Position numbers and translations under genes: made by a program. The notes beneath the pieces were generated by a model. That model was not told where the DNA came from and did no database searches. It worked only from the letters and a program-made list of their open reading frames with translations. From DASQEH01 sp038239485 (lineage in GTDB: Bacteria > Actinomycetota > Actinomycetes > Propionibacteriales > Nocardioidaceae), in assembly GCA_038239485.1 (NCBI GenBank), contig JBBSET010000036.1, positions 1 through 40,264 of the forward strand: a stretch of 40,264 nucleotides of DNA, read 5' to 3'. Below, piece after piece: positions 38,800 to 40,264 of the stretch (position 1 is the first letter of the stretch; each line of letters starts with the position of its first letter).

Positions 38800-38825
38800 T
38801 GCCACCTGGTGTGCCACTGGTGGCA
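38800..38825. promoter_or_regulatory. Repeated TGCCAC words before the DinB gene
   Basis: TGCCAC occurs at 38800-38805 and 38812-38817, followed by its inverse GTGGCA at 38820-38825. The second and third form TGCCAC TG GTGGCA, 12 bases before the ATG. It could bind a regulator or form a hairpin near the ribosome binding site. Confidence 0.4.
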
Positions 38826-38837
38826 GGGTGCTGTCCC

Positions 38838-39416
38838 ATGAACGACGATGCCGCGAAGGCCAATCTGTACGACTACCTGAAGCACGAGCGCGAGGCGGTG
38901 CTGTCCAAGCTCGACGGGCTCTCCGAGTACGATATCCGTCGCCCGCTGACTCTCACTGGGACAAACCTGCTGGGTCTGGTCAAGCACCTGGCGACCTGGG
39001 AGGCCAGGTACCTCGGCGAGGTCTTCAACCGTCCCTTTCCCGAACCCCTGCCTCGGTGGGACATCGCGGCAGAGCGACTCGCCGACATGTGGGCGACCGA
39101 GCACGAGTCCCGCAGCGACGTTGTCGACCGCTACCGACGCGTGTGGGATCACAGCGACGAGACGGTGGCCGCCCTCGCTCTGGAAGCCATCGGCCGCGTG
39201 GCGTGGTGGCAGGACGCCGAGGTGCCCCTGTTCAACATCCTCGTCCACCTGCTTGCCGAGACCAGTAGGCACGCTGGCCACGCCGACATCCTGCGCGAAG
39301 AGCTCGACGGAGCGGTGGGAACCGACGCGGAGGGCATGGCCGCAAAGCGGCACGACCCAGCCTTCTGGGCGGAGCGGCGCGAGGAGATCGAGGCCGCCGC
39401 TCGGTCAGCCGGTTGA
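38838..39416 (+). CDS. DinB/DUF664 family protein
   Basis: About 192 residues, a four-helix bundle of the DinB/DUF664 type. Typical segments: LYDYLKHEREAVLSKLDGLS, LLGLVKHLATWEARYLGEVF, and the late LLAETSRHAGHADILREELD. The histidines in KHLATWE and RHAGHAD are the expected metal ligands. Some members are thiol transferases using bacillithiol or mycothiol; this one cannot be assigned. ATG at 38838 is weakly preceded by AGGG. Confidence 0.87.
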   Translation: MNDDAAKANLYDYLKHEREAVLSKLDGLSEYDIRRPLTLTGTNLLGLVKHLATWEARYLGEVFNRPFPEPLPRWDIAAERLADMWATEHESRSDVVDRYRRVWDHSDETVAALALEAIGRVAWWQDAEVPLFNILVHLLAETSRHAGHADILREELDGAVGTDAEGMAAKRHDPAFWAERREEIEAAARSAG

Positions 39417-39440
39417 CCGAGACCGGGAGCTAAGGCTGGT

Positions 39441-39610
39441 GCCGCCGCGATGCGAGCTATCCGGTGAGAAGCTCGACGCCCTGCTACAACTCACCGAAGC
39501 TGACATGGCGAGATGGTCGAGGAGTTCAAGACGCGACGCATGGCCAAGCAGTGGGTGGCACCTCGTCTTGTTCGTGATGCCACCATTTGGTCCGGGCGGT
39601 TCTCGGGAAG
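39441..39610 (+). pseudogene. Decayed second copy of the antitoxin-toxin junction
   Basis: About 170 bases align with 36482-36655, the end of the antitoxin and start of the toxin gene, at roughly 80-85 percent identity by eye and in the same orientation. It still reads GEKLDALLQLTEAD, then a one-base deletion breaks the frame. A one-base insertion lies before that stretch, and another deletion lies in the toxin start (DATI in place of DANIL). No intact product is possible. Similarity fades before 39441 and after 39610. Confidence 0.85.
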
Positions 39611-39702
39611 CGATCTACCTTGAGCGATTCTGGCAGTCGCTGTGCCGGCCTCAACCACACGACGATACCGAGGAACGTCTGCCGACGTCCTACGCTGCGG
39701 GG

Positions 39703-40149
39703 GTGGCACGGGTGCTGATCACTGGTATGTCGGGGGCGGGAAAGAGCACCCTCCTCGAGGCTGTCGCTCGCCGCGGAATTCGAACCGTCGACACCGACTA
39801 CGACGGCTGGCAACTGCCCGTCGCACGGTGGGACGAGCACAGGATGAAGGCTCTGCTGGCCGAGTACGACACCATCGCAGTCTGTGGCACGGCGGAGAAT
39901 CAAGGTCACTTCTACGACCGGTTCGAGCACGTCATCTACCTCTACGTCCCGCTGGAGGTACTCCTCGAACGGGTGCGCGCCCGCTCCGACAATCCCTATG
40001 GCAAGTCCGCCGAGCATCAGGCAGACATCGCCACGTTCGTCATTCAGGTCGAACCCCTGATCCGTCGGACCGCAACCCAGGAACTCTCGGGGCTACTGCC
40101 GGTCGAGGTTCTGGCCGCTCGCGTCGAACAGTGCGTGCTGTCGACCTGA
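39703..40149 (+). CDS. Small P-loop ATPase / kinase-like protein
   Basis: 148 residues with Walker A GMSGAGKST near residues 8-16 and a kinase-like layout (GIRTVDTDYDGWQLPVARWD; VCGTAENQGHFYDRFEHVIY; LERVRARSDNPYGKSAEHQA). It resembles small AAA/adenylate-kinase-like ATPases common in actinobacteria; the substrate is unknown. GTG at 39703 is preferred because a TACGCT box ends 6 bases before it, as in a leaderless gene; the frame is open far upstream across the relic, where it cannot be coding. Confidence 0.78.
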   Translation: MARVLITGMSGAGKSTLLEAVARRGIRTVDTDYDGWQLPVARWDEHRMKALLAEYDTIAVCGTAENQGHFYDRFEHVIYLYVPLEVLLERVRARSDNPYGKSAEHQADIATFVIQVEPLIRRTATQELSGLLPVEVLAARVEQCVLST

Positions 40150-40264
40150 CATGCCGCAGATAGGGTGCGACATGCGGCCCTACCGGATCTGTTGAGAGCG
40201 GGGGTCCCAGGCGGATCCTCTCACGTCGAGCGTGATCCTGGTCGCTGGTCCGGTGAGGCGGAGA
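40150..40264. other. Window end
   Basis: No gene is seen. GCCGCA and TGCGGC (about 40152-40177) could form a hairpin after the P-loop gene stop, without a T run. Confidence 0.4.

Larger units (their letters stand above)
38378..38837. other. 460-base gap with possible transposase remnant
   Basis: No intact gene is seen. The minus strand carries a possible transposase tail (38516 to about 38700), and the end next to the DinB gene has a repeated and inverted hexamer that may be an operator. Confidence 0.5.

Overview
The window is about 40 kb of high-GC DNA from an actinobacterium. It carries the classical ribosomal protein / RNA polymerase super-cluster, GTG and TTG starts are frequent, and -10 boxes of the TANNNT type sit 6-8 nt before several start codons, suggesting leaderless mRNAs. 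The gene order and the RpoB N-terminus resemble Nocardioidaceae (Propionibacteriales); that placement is an inference.

Region 1 (1-5383, minus strand): the proximal S10 operon, rpsJ-rplC-rplD-rplW-rplB-rpsS-rplV-rpsC-rplP, tightly spaced or overlapping. A leader of about 290 nt precedes rpsJ. Bases 1-86, where rpmC would be expected, hold degenerate tandem copies of the rplP 3' end. Region 2 (5501-9657): an inserted minus-strand cassette of a Nudix hydrolase and two ABC half-transporters with the signature of a heterodimeric exporter. Region 3 (9882-14483): the str operon rpsL-rpsG-fusA-tuf, with a clear promoter and a terminator. Region 4 (14515-23129): a conserved-looking gene of unknown function, then rpoC and rpoB with tandem promoters, an intergenic hairpin and a terminator. 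Region 5 (23130-28146): tRNA-Trp-secE-nusG-rplK-rplA, a lipoprotein gene and rplJ-rplL with an L10 leader. Together these regions make ribosomes, the core RNA polymerase, its factor NusG, elongation factors and a Sec subunit.

Region 6 (28298-36184) holds flanking housekeeping genes: an aspartate-type aminotransferase and an adenosine deaminase on the plus strand; murB, a hadA/hadB-like dehydratase pair, a secreted phosphoesterase and rpmG on the minus strand; tRNA-Met, tRNA-Thr and tRNA-Tyr; an LLM-class oxidoreductase; and a YajQ-family protein.

Region 7 (36185-40264) is accessory. A Phd/YefM antitoxin with a TGTACA operator is followed by a PIN toxin that has lost its middle. Then come a YdeI/DUF1905 protein, an alpha/beta hydrolase, a possible transposase tail, a DinB/DUF664 protein and a P-loop ATPase. 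About 3 kb downstream of the toxin-antitoxin junction lies a second, frameshifted copy of that junction in the same orientation. This decayed, duplicated locus is the most unusual thing found. I found no convincing wholly new multi-gene system; most of the window is ordinary housekeeping DNA.
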